Assembly (NCBI GenBank): GCA_032250805.1
Contig: JAVVEM010000014.1
Location: forward strand, 8,400-72,399
Length of the DNA: 64,000 nt
Origin: B18-G4 sp032250805
GTDB taxonomy: Bacteria > Bacteroidota > Bacteroidia > Bacteroidales > B18-G4
Reading direction: 5' to 3'
The position numbers and the translations under genes are program-made. The notes under the pieces are model-generated. The model made no database searches and was not told the origin of the DNA. It saw only the letters and a list, made by a program, of their open reading frames with translations. Positions 56,360 through 64,000 of the stretch are shown here, in pieces; positions within the stretch are counted from its first letter, which is position 1; the number at the start of each line of letters is the position of its first letter.

Positions 56360-56367
56360 TAGATTTG
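56360..56367 (+). promoter_or_regulatory. Possible -7 element for the secreted M14 peptidase
   Basis: TAGATTTG, an exact TAnnTTTG match, 73 bases before the ATG at 56441 in the 252-base gap after buk. A matching -33 element is not seen. Confidence 0.3.
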
Positions 56368-56440
56368 TTCCACGCAAATATTGGATTTATTGGCAGCCTT
56401 TAAAAGCTTTGCCAACACGCTTTAAATTAACACTCTCACA

Positions 56441-59434
56441 ATGAAAAAGTTCTTTATAACAGGATTTGTGCTTTTCTTCATGTCTGCCACCTTTATTATG
56501 GCACAGGGCTGGAGAGAAAGCGAAATGGAGATCAGGGTAAATATCAATGAACCGAATACAGCAGGTGTTTTATCAGAACTTAGCCTAAACGGCGATTATG
56601 GGCCTGATCATGCCATCCTGTATGTAATTCCGAAAGAGGCTGCCATGCTCGATGATGCCGGGATCAGATATGAAATTTTAAAGAACGACCTGAATGCCTT
56701 TTATGAAGATTTTTGGAATAACAGGGCTGCATACCATTCCTACCAGGAGATCGTCGACCTGGCCGATAGCCTCGCCACAGAGTTTCCAGATATCTGCCTG
56801 AAGGTGATGTACGGAGAATCGATGGGCGGCAGGGAGTTGGCAGCATTGAAGATCAGCGATAATGCAATAGCTGATGAAAACGAAGCTGAAGTATTTTTTG
56901 ATGGAGGCATCCATGGTGATGAGATCGGCGGACCAGAAAACTGTATCCGCTTTGCCCGGGATCTTTGCATCAAATACGGAAACGATCCTTATATAACCGA
57001 TCTGATCGACAACCGCGAGATCTGGATTTATTACATGGTAAACCCCGACGGGCGCGAGAATATGACACGCTACAACAATGCCGGTGTCGACCTTAACCGC
57101 GATTATGGCTATATGTGGGATGCCTGGGGTGGAAGCACAGGAGCATTTTCGCAGATAGAAACAAAAAAACTGCGAAACTGTGCATACGAAAATCAATTCG
57201 TTGTGCATACTACCTATCATAGCGGTACTGAATATATTTCGTGCCCCTGGAGCTACAGGCCTGAAGCACCGCCTGATAATAACCATATTCTTCAACTTGC
57301 AGGATTGTACTCCTCCGAATCGGGATATGCCGACCTGGAATACGGGCAGGGCAACACCGGTATGTACGCAATTAACGGAAGTACCAAAGACGGAAATTAT
57401 GGTGCCAACGGAGCCATCAGCTGGTCGATGGAGATCTCTAACCTTAAGCAACCGCCGGCTTCGCAGATCATGCAGTATTATAACTGGAACTACCCTGCAA
57501 TGCTGGCCATGATCGAATATGCCGGATATGGCCTGGAAGGAACCGTTACGGATGCTGTAACAGGCGACCCTGTCAGGGCAACGGTATTCATCAACGAATA
57601 CATGCAAACCTTCACCGACTCCACTGCCGGTGATTATCACAAATATGTGCTCCCCGGGAAATATATGATCAAAATCGTGGCAAATGGTTACGAAAGCATG
57701 ACCACCACCGACAGTGTGGAAGTTTCAGAACTAAGCAGCGCAATTAGTGATTTCCAGTTAACACCAATCGACTCTTCGCGTTGGTATGCATGGCGAATGA
57801 TCAGCAGCCATATTCCGGGCAACAATACTGTTGACGAAGGCAATACCAAAGCACTGATCGGTGCCCCCGATTTTATAAACTATTCTATCGGCAAAGGCGG
57901 TTGGGTGGTTGTGGATATGCAGAAACCCATTCCCGACGGACCAGGAAACGACATTAAGGTGTATGAAGGCGATCTTTCGGCCGAAGGCTTTACATGCTAT
58001 GCAGGAACTACAATGGACGGCCCATGGATAAGCATGGGAGAAGGCTCGGGAACTACCGAATTTGAATTATCGGTCACCGGCCTGGGCGAAGCCCGCTATT
58101 TTAAGATCACCGACGACGGCGACGGACTGCAAAATGCCGATAATGCCGGTTTCGACCTCGATGCGGTAAGCGACCTTGAACATCAATGGGGCGTTTTTAT
58201 TGTCATGTATGATTATATTCTCGACGATGAAAGCGGAAACGGGCATCTTGAACAGGGTGAAAGCGCCGACCTTATCGTTGAACTGGCAAATAACGGCAAC
58301 GCCACGGCAAACAATATGATCGCAACACTGTCTTCAACATCTCCCTGGGTGAATATTACACAGGCCACGGCAAGCTATGGCACCCTGCAACAAAACCAGT
58401 CAGGCAGCGGTACATTTTCGTTCGTGATCGATGACAATTTCCCCAATGGCGATACCCTGCAATTTACTGTCGGGATTATTGCAAATTCAGGAATGTACAG
58501 CACATCCTTTAACCTGCAGTTCATTGTCGGGCAGTATCCTATACTGATCATCAATCTCGACGGAAATCAGAACTCAGGAATGGTGATGCAATATGTTATT
58601 GCCGATCTCGATCTTATGGCACATCATGAAACATCCTTCCCTGAAGATCTTGACCTGTACAAATCCGTGTTCGTTTGCCTTGGAACCTATAGCAATCAGC
58701 ACGTGCTTACAAATGCTGAAGGACAGACCCTTGCCGATTATCTCAATCATGGCGGAAGATTATATATGGAAGGCGGCGACACCTGGGCATACGATAATCC
58801 TACCCCAGTGCATCCCATGTTTAAGATCAATGGCCTCAACGATGGCTCCAACGACCTGGGACTTATTTTCGGACAAGAAGGATCGTTTGCTGAAGGACTT
58901 GCATATCAATATATTGGCGATAACAGCTACATTGACCGTATTGCGCCAATAGAAAATGCTTTTGAACTTTTCCGCAATCAGGTACCCTCCTATTGCAATG
59001 CAGTGGCACTTGATGAAGGGAGCTATAAAACAGTGGGCTGCTCATTTGAATTTGGCGGCCTGGCCGACAGTGGAACAAATACAAAAGAAGAATTAATGCG
59101 TCGGATCCTCGAATTTTTTGGTGGCATACTTACCGGCGTCGAAGAAAATAATGAAAGGGATCAGTTGAGCATGGAACCCTGGCCGAATCCGTTTTCCGGA
59201 CAAATTAATTTTCAAATCAGCCTTGAAAAACCTGAAAATATTTTGCTCGAAATTTATAGCCTTCAGGGGGGAAAAGTAAATACGGTCATACGCAGTGAAT
59301 TGCCATCCGGAACGCATCAATATTCATGGGATGGATGCTCAGCTTCGGGTAAAAAGGCCGCTGAAGGAATGTATCTGTATATGCTCAGGGCCGGCAATCG
59401 CATTCAAAGCGGAAAAATAATTTTGTCGCATTAA
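56441..59434 (+). CDS. Secreted M14 zinc carboxypeptidase with T9SS-type C terminus
   Basis: 997 residues. Signal peptide (ending FIMAQ), a short propeptide, and the M14 domain (~100-365). Zinc ligands are in FDGGIHGDEIGGPE (H-x-x-E) and TTYHSGTEY. NPDGRENMTRYNNAGVDLNRDYG holds the substrate-binding Arg/Asn-Arg, and ISWSMEIS the catalytic Glu. Then come a CarboxypepD_reg domain (~370-450), an Ig/jelly-roll region, a CARDB-like domain, and a ~200-residue module (~695-900) also found in the C25 protein downstream. The end is an Ig-like T9SS tail (EPWPNPFSGQINFQI, LEIYSLQGGKV, GMYLYMLRAGN). Confidence 0.92.
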   Translation: MKKFFITGFVLFFMSATFIMAQGWRESEMEIRVNINEPNTAGVLSELSLNGDYGPDHAILYVIPKEAAMLDDAGIRYEILKNDLNAFYEDFWNNRAAYHSYQEIVDLADSLATEFPDICLKVMYGESMGGRELAALKISDNAIADENEAEVFFDGGIHGDEIGGPENCIRFARDLCIKYGNDPYITDLIDNREIWIYYMVNPDGRENMTRYNNAGVDLNRDYGYMWDAWGGSTGAFSQIETKKLRNCAYENQFVVHTTYHSGTEYISCPWSYRPEAPPDNNHILQLAGLYSSESGYADLEYGQGNTGMYAINGSTKDGNYGANGAISWSMEISNLKQPPASQIMQYYNWNYPAMLAMIEYAGYGLEGTVTDAVTGDPVRATVFINEYMQTFTDSTAGDYHKYVLPGKYMIKIVANGYESMTTTDSVEVSELSSAISDFQLTPIDSSRWYAWRMISSHIPGNNTVDEGNTKALIGAPDFINYSIGKGGWVVVDMQKPIPDGPGNDIKVYEGDLSAEGFTCYAGTTMDGPWISMGEGSGTTEFELSVTGLGEARYFKITDDGDGLQNADNAGFDLDAVSDLEHQWGVFIVMYDYILDDESGNGHLEQGESADLIVELANNGNATANNMIATLSSTSPWVNITQATASYGTLQQNQSGSGTFSFVIDDNFPNGDTLQFTVGIIANSGMYSTSFNLQFIVGQYPILIINLDGNQNSGMVMQYVIADLDLMAHHETSFPEDLDLYKSVFVCLGTYSNQHVLTNAEGQTLADYLNHGGRLYMEGGDTWAYDNPTPVHPMFKINGLNDGSNDLGLIFGQEGSFAEGLAYQYIGDNSYIDRIAPIENAFELFRNQVPSYCNAVALDEGSYKTVGCSFEFGGLADSGTNTKEELMRRILEFFGGILTGVEENNERDQLSMEPWPNPFSGQINFQISLEKPENILLEIYSLQGGKVNTVIRSELPSGTHQYSWDGCSASGKKAAEGMYLYMLRAGNRIQSGKIILSH

Positions 59435-59614
59435 GTAAGCCATTATCATAAAATTTGTTGTCCGGTTTTTCAGATGCACAGCATGTTTTTGAATATTTAC
59501 TTAATAATCTATATATGAAACAGGCAATATTTCATAACTTATTTATATCTTGGCTGCTCAAAATATGAAACAACAGATTGTATACTCATCTACTTAACAT
59601 AATCAAAAGCTATT

Positions 59615-62600
59615 ATGATGAAATTTTACAGTGTTCTAACAGTACTATTGATCGTCTTATTTTCTGCGTTCAGCCTGTCGTCACAAAACATCTCTTTTGA
59701 CAACAGCTGGGGTAAAGCAGGCTTTAATCTTTCTGAACAAAGTACAAGCGGAATTGAGATCATCTACTCGGTCGAATCTTTTTCAATGGATGAAGTTGAT
59801 GTAAAGGGAACATCCATGAAGGCCGTCCATCTTCCTGCCATTATTATCCCAAACAATGAAGGTGCCCCCGACCTTGCCGGCACCAGCCAGTATATTGCCT
59901 TGCCGCAGGGAGCCAAAGCAAAGCTGAATGTTGTTTCATTCAGGACCGAAACATACCACAATGTAGACGTTGCTCCCGCACCACGGATCCCTCTCGACAC
60001 CGATGACAGTCCACCGGTATTTATCAAAGATGAAAGCATTTATTCAGTTGATGCCTTTTATCCTGCCGAGCCGTTTTTACTTTCGAAAGAAACAAGGATA
60101 CGTGGCGTTGATGCCGTTTTACTGGGCATCACACCTTTCCAGTATAATCCCGTGAGTAAAGAGCTTATCGTTTACCGTGATCTAAAACTCGAAGTAACTT
60201 TTGAAGGAGGCAGCAGTCAGTTTGGCGACAATCGTTACCGGAGCCGCTGGTTCGACCCTATCCTTCAAAGCCAGCTGATCAATTATTCCTCACTTCCCAA
60301 AATTGACTATACAACACGGGGGGGAAGTAAAACCGAAGGTTATGAATACGTGATCATTGCACCCGACGATCCCGACTTCCTTGCCTGGGCCGACACACTG
60401 AAAAACTACCGGAGCATGCAGGGGATCAGCACCGGCATTTATACCGTTAGCGAAGTCGGAGGCAACAACATCAATGCCATTGAAAGTTTTATCGACAATG
60501 CCTATAACACCTGGACCACTCCACCGCTTGCGGTTCTGATCATGGCCGATTACGGAGCAACAGGCAACGGCATCCTCTCGCCTATCTGGGATTACTATTG
60601 TGTCTCCGACCATATCTATGGCGATGTGAATGAAAATGGGATGGCAGATGTGATCCTGGCCAGGATGACTGCCGAAAATACCACACACCTTGAAAATATG
60701 ATCGGCAAGATCATTGAATTTGAAAACAATCCTCCTACATACGAAAGCTACTACGATCCCATTACCGCGCTGGGATGGCAAACCGAACGCTGGTTTCAGA
60801 TCTGCTCCGAAAGTATCGGAGGATACTTTAAAAATGTAAAAGGGAAAACCCCGATCCGTATCAATGAGGTTTACGGGGGTAATCCTGATAACGACCCATG
60901 GTCGACTGCAACAAATACAAATGTAATTATGGGGATTTTTGGTCCTAACGGACTGGGATATATGCCTGCCACCCCGGGCGAGCTTGGAGGTTGGGACGGT
61001 GGAACTGCCGGCATGATCAACGATGCCATAAACAATGGAGCATTTATTATTCAGCACCGCGACCATGGCTATGAACAGGGATGGGGCGAACCTTCCTATA
61101 ACAACAACAGCCTGAATGGCCTTGACAATGACGACCCTATATTCGTATTCTCCATTAATTGCCTGACCGGAAAATACAACTGGGGAAATGAAAGTTTTAC
61201 CGAGAAATTCCACAGAATGGAAAAAGGAGCCCTCGGACTCATCGCAGCTTCCGAAGTATCCTATTCTTTTGTCAACGACACTTATGTATGGGGACTATAC
61301 GATTATATGTGGACCGACTTTCTGCCCATGTACGGTCCTACAATTTCCGAAGAAAGGGGAATGCTTCCCGCTTTTGCCAATGTGGCTGCAAAATATTTCC
61401 TTCAGGCTTCGAGCTGGCCCTACAACGTAAATAATAAGGAAGTAACCTACAACCTCTTCCATCATCATGGTTGTGCTTTTCAGACCTTATATTCGGAAGT
61501 TCCAGTGAATCTGATGGTTGCTCATAACAATGTTTTGCTGACAGGTGCTTCGAGCTTCACCGTAAGTGCCGACTCAGGGGCTTTTATTGCACTTTCACAT
61601 AACGCTGAGATCCTCGGAACAGCCGAATCTGACGGTACACCGCAGGTAATAAGTATATCACCCCTTGTTCCGGGAGATGTGCTTGACGTGGTCGTAACCA
61701 AACAAAATTATTTCAGGTATCATGAAACTGTTGATGTGATCCCTGCCAACATGCCTTATGTTATTTATAATGATTATGTTATAAATGATGCTGCCGGCAA
61801 TGGCGACGGCGTGCTTGATTATGGCGAATCAGTGCTTTTGTCACTTACGCTCGAAAATGTAGGACTGATAGACGCATTGGGTGTTGAAGCAGACATATCA
61901 TCTGAAAATGCGCACATTACACTGAACGATAACACAGCAGTTTTTGGCGATATCCTCTCCCTTCAAACAGCCACCGTAACGGATGAATATGCATTTGATC
62001 TCGCCCCGGAGGTTGCCGACGGCGAAATGGTGATCTTTAATGTTGAAGCCACCGATGGCGACTCGGTCTGGAACAGCTTGTTCATGGTTCAGGCACATGC
62101 TCCCGTAATGGAATATGTTGAATATACCATCGACGACATTGACGGCAATGGCAATGGCCGCCTGGATCCCGGCGAAACAGCCGAGATGAGCATCACGGTT
62201 GCAAATGCCGGAACTTCCGAAGCATTTAATGTGGGTGTTGCGCTGAGCTGTAGTGGCGATGCTTATGTTAATGTGAACAACGGGCCGGTATCTGTTGGAA
62301 ATATCCTTCCTGATGGATCTGCCGAAGCCGTTTTCAGCGTTACAGCAGAAGAAAATACTCCCGGCGGATTTAATGCCCTTTTCAATGTAAACATCAATGC
62401 CGATATGGGAATTACGGGGACAGGTGGTTTTGATATCATAGTAGGCCAGTTCTCTGCCCTGATCCTCGACCTTGACCCGATGAATTATTCAGGCCCCGGA
62501 ATGATGGAAGCCATACAAAACCTCGACCTGATCGCCTCCTACGCGACAACATTTCCTGAAGACCTGAGCATTTATAAATCTGTTTTTGTACCGTTGGGGA

Positions 62601-63358
62601 TCATCTTTACCGGCCATGAGCTAACTCAGGACGAAAGTGATAAACTTACAGCATATCTCGAAAGTGGTGGCAAACTCTACATGGAAGGCCGCAGAACCTG
62701 GCACGATGACGAGCAATTGCCCATCCATGATAAATTCAATATTGAAGTCGTGGTTGACACCTGGTTCGAATATGACAGCATCACCGGCCAGGATGGCATA
62801 TTTACCGAAGGAATGATGTTTGAATATGATGCCGGCACACCCTATAACGACTATTACATGAACCCCGAAGGAAATGCTTTTACCATCTTTAGCAGCCCTG
62901 AACCCGATTACGGATGTGTGGTAGCATACGATGAGGGCTCATATAAAACCATTGGCTGCGCATATGAATTTGGAAGTCTGGTCGACGGAGAAAATCCATC
63001 AACCAAAGAACGTCTCATGCTGGAATATCTCAATTTCTTTGGTGATATTGTAACAGGCATTGATAAAAAGAATGATATGCCGGATGCTGTATTGGCTGAT
63101 GCTTATCCCAACCCTTTCTCGGGTCAGACAAGCATAGTTGTCAACCTCGACAGGGATATGCCGGTGAGTATCGAGATCTTTACGATCAGTGGAACAAAAG
63201 TGGCTACACTCATTGAAAGCAATTTAAATGCCGGACGGCACCAGATCAGTTGGGACGGCACCAATGCAGGAGGCCATAAAGTAAAGAACGGGATCTACCT
63301 GTGCACACTGAAAACCAAGTCAGTAATTACCACCAAAAAGTTGATCCTTAACCAATAA
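59615..63358 (+). CDS. Gingipain-like C25 cysteine protease with T9SS-type C terminus
   Basis: 1247 residues. A signal peptide and a gingipain propeptide (DNSWGKAGFNL, AVHLPAIIIPNNEGAPDL, RGVDAVLLGITPFQYNPVSKEL, to ~225) precede the C25 catalytic domain (~235-600). This includes YEYVIIAPDDPDFLAWADTLKNYRSMQGI, the His in QHRDHGYEQGWGEPSY and the Cys in FSINCLTGKYNW. Two CARDB-like domains follow (~705-935), then the module shared with the M14 protein upstream (~942-1155), and a T9SS tail (DAYPNPFSGQTSIVV, NGIYLCTLKTKS, KKLILNQ). It is a major surface/extracellular protease candidate; Arg or Lys specificity cannot be assigned. Confidence 0.9.
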   Translation: MMKFYSVLTVLLIVLFSAFSLSSQNISFDNSWGKAGFNLSEQSTSGIEIIYSVESFSMDEVDVKGTSMKAVHLPAIIIPNNEGAPDLAGTSQYIALPQGAKAKLNVVSFRTETYHNVDVAPAPRIPLDTDDSPPVFIKDESIYSVDAFYPAEPFLLSKETRIRGVDAVLLGITPFQYNPVSKELIVYRDLKLEVTFEGGSSQFGDNRYRSRWFDPILQSQLINYSSLPKIDYTTRGGSKTEGYEYVIIAPDDPDFLAWADTLKNYRSMQGISTGIYTVSEVGGNNINAIESFIDNAYNTWTTPPLAVLIMADYGATGNGILSPIWDYYCVSDHIYGDVNENGMADVILARMTAENTTHLENMIGKIIEFENNPPTYESYYDPITALGWQTERWFQICSESIGGYFKNVKGKTPIRINEVYGGNPDNDPWSTATNTNVIMGIFGPNGLGYMPATPGELGGWDGGTAGMINDAINNGAFIIQHRDHGYEQGWGEPSYNNNSLNGLDNDDPIFVFSINCLTGKYNWGNESFTEKFHRMEKGALGLIAASEVSYSFVNDTYVWGLYDYMWTDFLPMYGPTISEERGMLPAFANVAAKYFLQASSWPYNVNNKEVTYNLFHHHGCAFQTLYSEVPVNLMVAHNNVLLTGASSFTVSADSGAFIALSHNAEILGTAESDGTPQVISISPLVPGDVLDVVVTKQNYFRYHETVDVIPANMPYVIYNDYVINDAAGNGDGVLDYGESVLLSLTLENVGLIDALGVEADISSENAHITLNDNTAVFGDILSLQTATVTDEYAFDLAPEVADGEMVIFNVEATDGDSVWNSLFMVQAHAPVMEYVEYTIDDIDGNGNGRLDPGETAEMSITVANAGTSEAFNVGVALSCSGDAYVNVNNGPVSVGNILPDGSAEAVFSVTAEENTPGGFNALFNVNINADMGITGTGGFDIIVGQFSALILDLDPMNYSGPGMMEAIQNLDLIASYATTFPEDLSIYKSVFVPLGIIFTGHELTQDESDKLTAYLESGGKLYMEGRRTWHDDEQLPIHDKFNIEVVVDTWFEYDSITGQDGIFTEGMMFEYDAGTPYNDYYMNPEGNAFTIFSSPEPDYGCVVAYDEGSYKTIGCAYEFGSLVDGENPSTKERLMLEYLNFFGDIVTGIDKKNDMPDAVLADAYPNPFSGQTSIVVNLDRDMPVSIEIFTISGTKVATLIESNLNAGRHQISWDGTNAGGHKVKNGIYLCTLKTKSVITTKKLILNQ

Positions 63359-63374
63359 GCGCTACAATTTTTTG

Positions 63375-63382
63375 TATATTTG
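63375..63382 (+). promoter_or_regulatory. -7 element for the second C25 gene
   Basis: TATATTTG, an exact TAnnTTTG match, lies 55 bases before the ATG at 63438. A matching TTG at -33 is not evident. It suggests that the second gingipain-like gene can be transcribed separately from the first. Confidence 0.35.
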
Positions 63383-63437
63383 CAGTGATTAATGAAAAAT
63401 TTGTATTAAACCAAATAATGCTATCAAAACCAAAACG

Positions 63438-64000
63438 ATGAAATTTATAGTAACAATTAAGCAGACAATCACCCTGATGGTGATATCACTATTTTTCTCA
63501 TCCGGCATGTTTGCCGATGAGGTAAAGTATAACGACAGTTGGGGCAAACAGGGCTTTAACCTTGTTGCTTCCGAAAAAGCAGGCGTAAACATTATTCACT
63601 CCGTTAACAGCTTTGATTTTATTCCTGTGGATATTAACGGAGAGCAAATGCTTGCCGTAAATATGCCCGGTGTATTTCTTCCCAATGATGAAGGAGCACC
63701 CAATCTTCCAGGGCAGGGACAATTCATTGCCATCCCCGTGGGGGCCACTGCAAGGCTGAACATTATCAGCCAGCGCACGGAATCATTCACGGATATTGAA
63801 ATGGCGCCCGCTCCCCGTATTCCGCTTGAAAGCGATGACAGCCCGCTCCATTACGAAAAAAATATGAACATCTACGGGCAGAATGCCTTCTATCCTGCAT
63901 CACCTGTCATCCTTTCTGAGCCGCAGAAGATCAGGGGTGTTGATGTTGTTATGCTGGGGATCACACCATTTCAGTATAACCCTGTATCAAAGGAACTGAT
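63438..64000 (+). CDS. Second gingipain-like C25 protease, N-terminal part only
   Basis: Cut by the right edge; about 187 residues are visible. A signal peptide (MKFIVTIKQTITLMVISLFFSSGMFAD) is followed by a propeptide that matches the preceding C25 protein block by block: NDSWGKQGFNL, PGVFLPNDEGAPNLPG, APAPRIPLESDDSP and LGITPFQYNPVSKEL. The catalytic domain is outside the window. ATG 63438 is the only Met in position to start the signal peptide. This is a tandem paralogue of the gene at 59615. Confidence 0.85.
   Translation, partial: MKFIVTIKQTITLMVISLFFSSGMFADEVKYNDSWGKQGFNLVASEKAGVNIIHSVNSFDFIPVDINGEQMLAVNMPGVFLPNDEGAPNLPGQGQFIAIPVGATARLNIISQRTESFTDIEMAPAPRIPLESDDSPLHYEKNMNIYGQNAFYPASPVILSEPQKIRGVDVVMLGITPFQYNPVSKEL

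Noticed and set aside
56678..57640. 320-residue minus-strand frame opposite the M14 peptidase
   Set aside because: Antisense to the zinc-binding domain of a clear M14 gene and rich in Cys/His without family pattern.
60290..61213. 307-residue minus-strand frame opposite the C25 protease
   Set aside because: Antisense to the catalytic domain of the gingipain-like gene; no independent support.
1..64000. CRISPR arrays, rRNA, tRNA, insertion sequences, prophage
   Set aside because: No regularly spaced repeats, no transposase or integrase motifs, and no recognisable rRNA or tRNA stretch were seen in the gaps; a covariance-model search could still find a missed small RNA.

Overview
The window comes from a member of the Bacteroidota, most likely an anaerobic, protein-fermenting Bacteroidales-type organism; the exact family is a guess. 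The evidence is several proteins ending in type IX secretion (T9SS) C-terminal domains, a PorV-family barrel, a TonB receptor with a carboxypeptidase-like N-terminal domain, a two-component propeller kinase with a LytTR regulator, and promoters that fit the bacteroidete pattern TTTG / TAnnTTTG. Coding density is high and intergenic gaps are short. I see no rRNA, tRNA, CRISPR array, transposase or prophage.

Layout. 1-4200: start of a dipeptidyl peptidase IV (cut by the left edge), an archaeal-type geranylgeranylglyceryl phosphate synthase, a phosphopantetheinyl transferase, S-adenosylhomocysteinase, and a Rieske-like lipoprotein. 4322-9236: small lipoprotein, double-propeller sensor kinase, LytTR regulator, small membrane protein. 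9364-18440: apparent operon of a TonB-dependent receptor, a 1404-residue surface protein and a PorV-family barrel. 18536-21463: greA, a HIT protein and a long PurF-like amidotransferase. 21621-25816: C69 dipeptidase, an M14 peptidase with two large internal deletions, and a YfcC-type carrier. 25857-30193: phosphofructokinase, dicarboxylate/amino-acid symporter, and a secreted BNR-repeat protein. 30324-36979: TetR regulator followed by a complete RND efflux set (TolC, adaptor, pump).

37261-47110 is the most distinctive stretch. Two consecutive cassettes each carry an ECF sigma factor, an overlapping gene for a predicted anti-sigma protein that also has a C-terminal outer-membrane barrel, and PKD-domain T9SS cargo (one in the first cassette, two in the second). 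47150-52402 is a minus-strand operon-like run: tryptophanase, MFS carrier, free-methionine-sulfoxide reductase, MntP-like protein, secreted endonuclease I and a QueD-like enzyme. 52659-64000: M64 peptidase, phosphate butyryltransferase and butyrate kinase, then large secreted proteases: an M14 carboxypeptidase and two tandem C25 gingipain-like proteins, the second cut by the right edge.

Taken together, extracellular proteases (C25, M14, M64, DPP-IV, C69) would release peptides and amino acids. The symporter and YfcC carrier could import them, tryptophanase would degrade tryptophan, and Ptb/Buk would make ATP from acyl-CoA intermediates. This metabolic picture is inference from gene content. 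Motif and domain statements were read directly from the translated sequence; family assignments rest on recognition, not on database searches.
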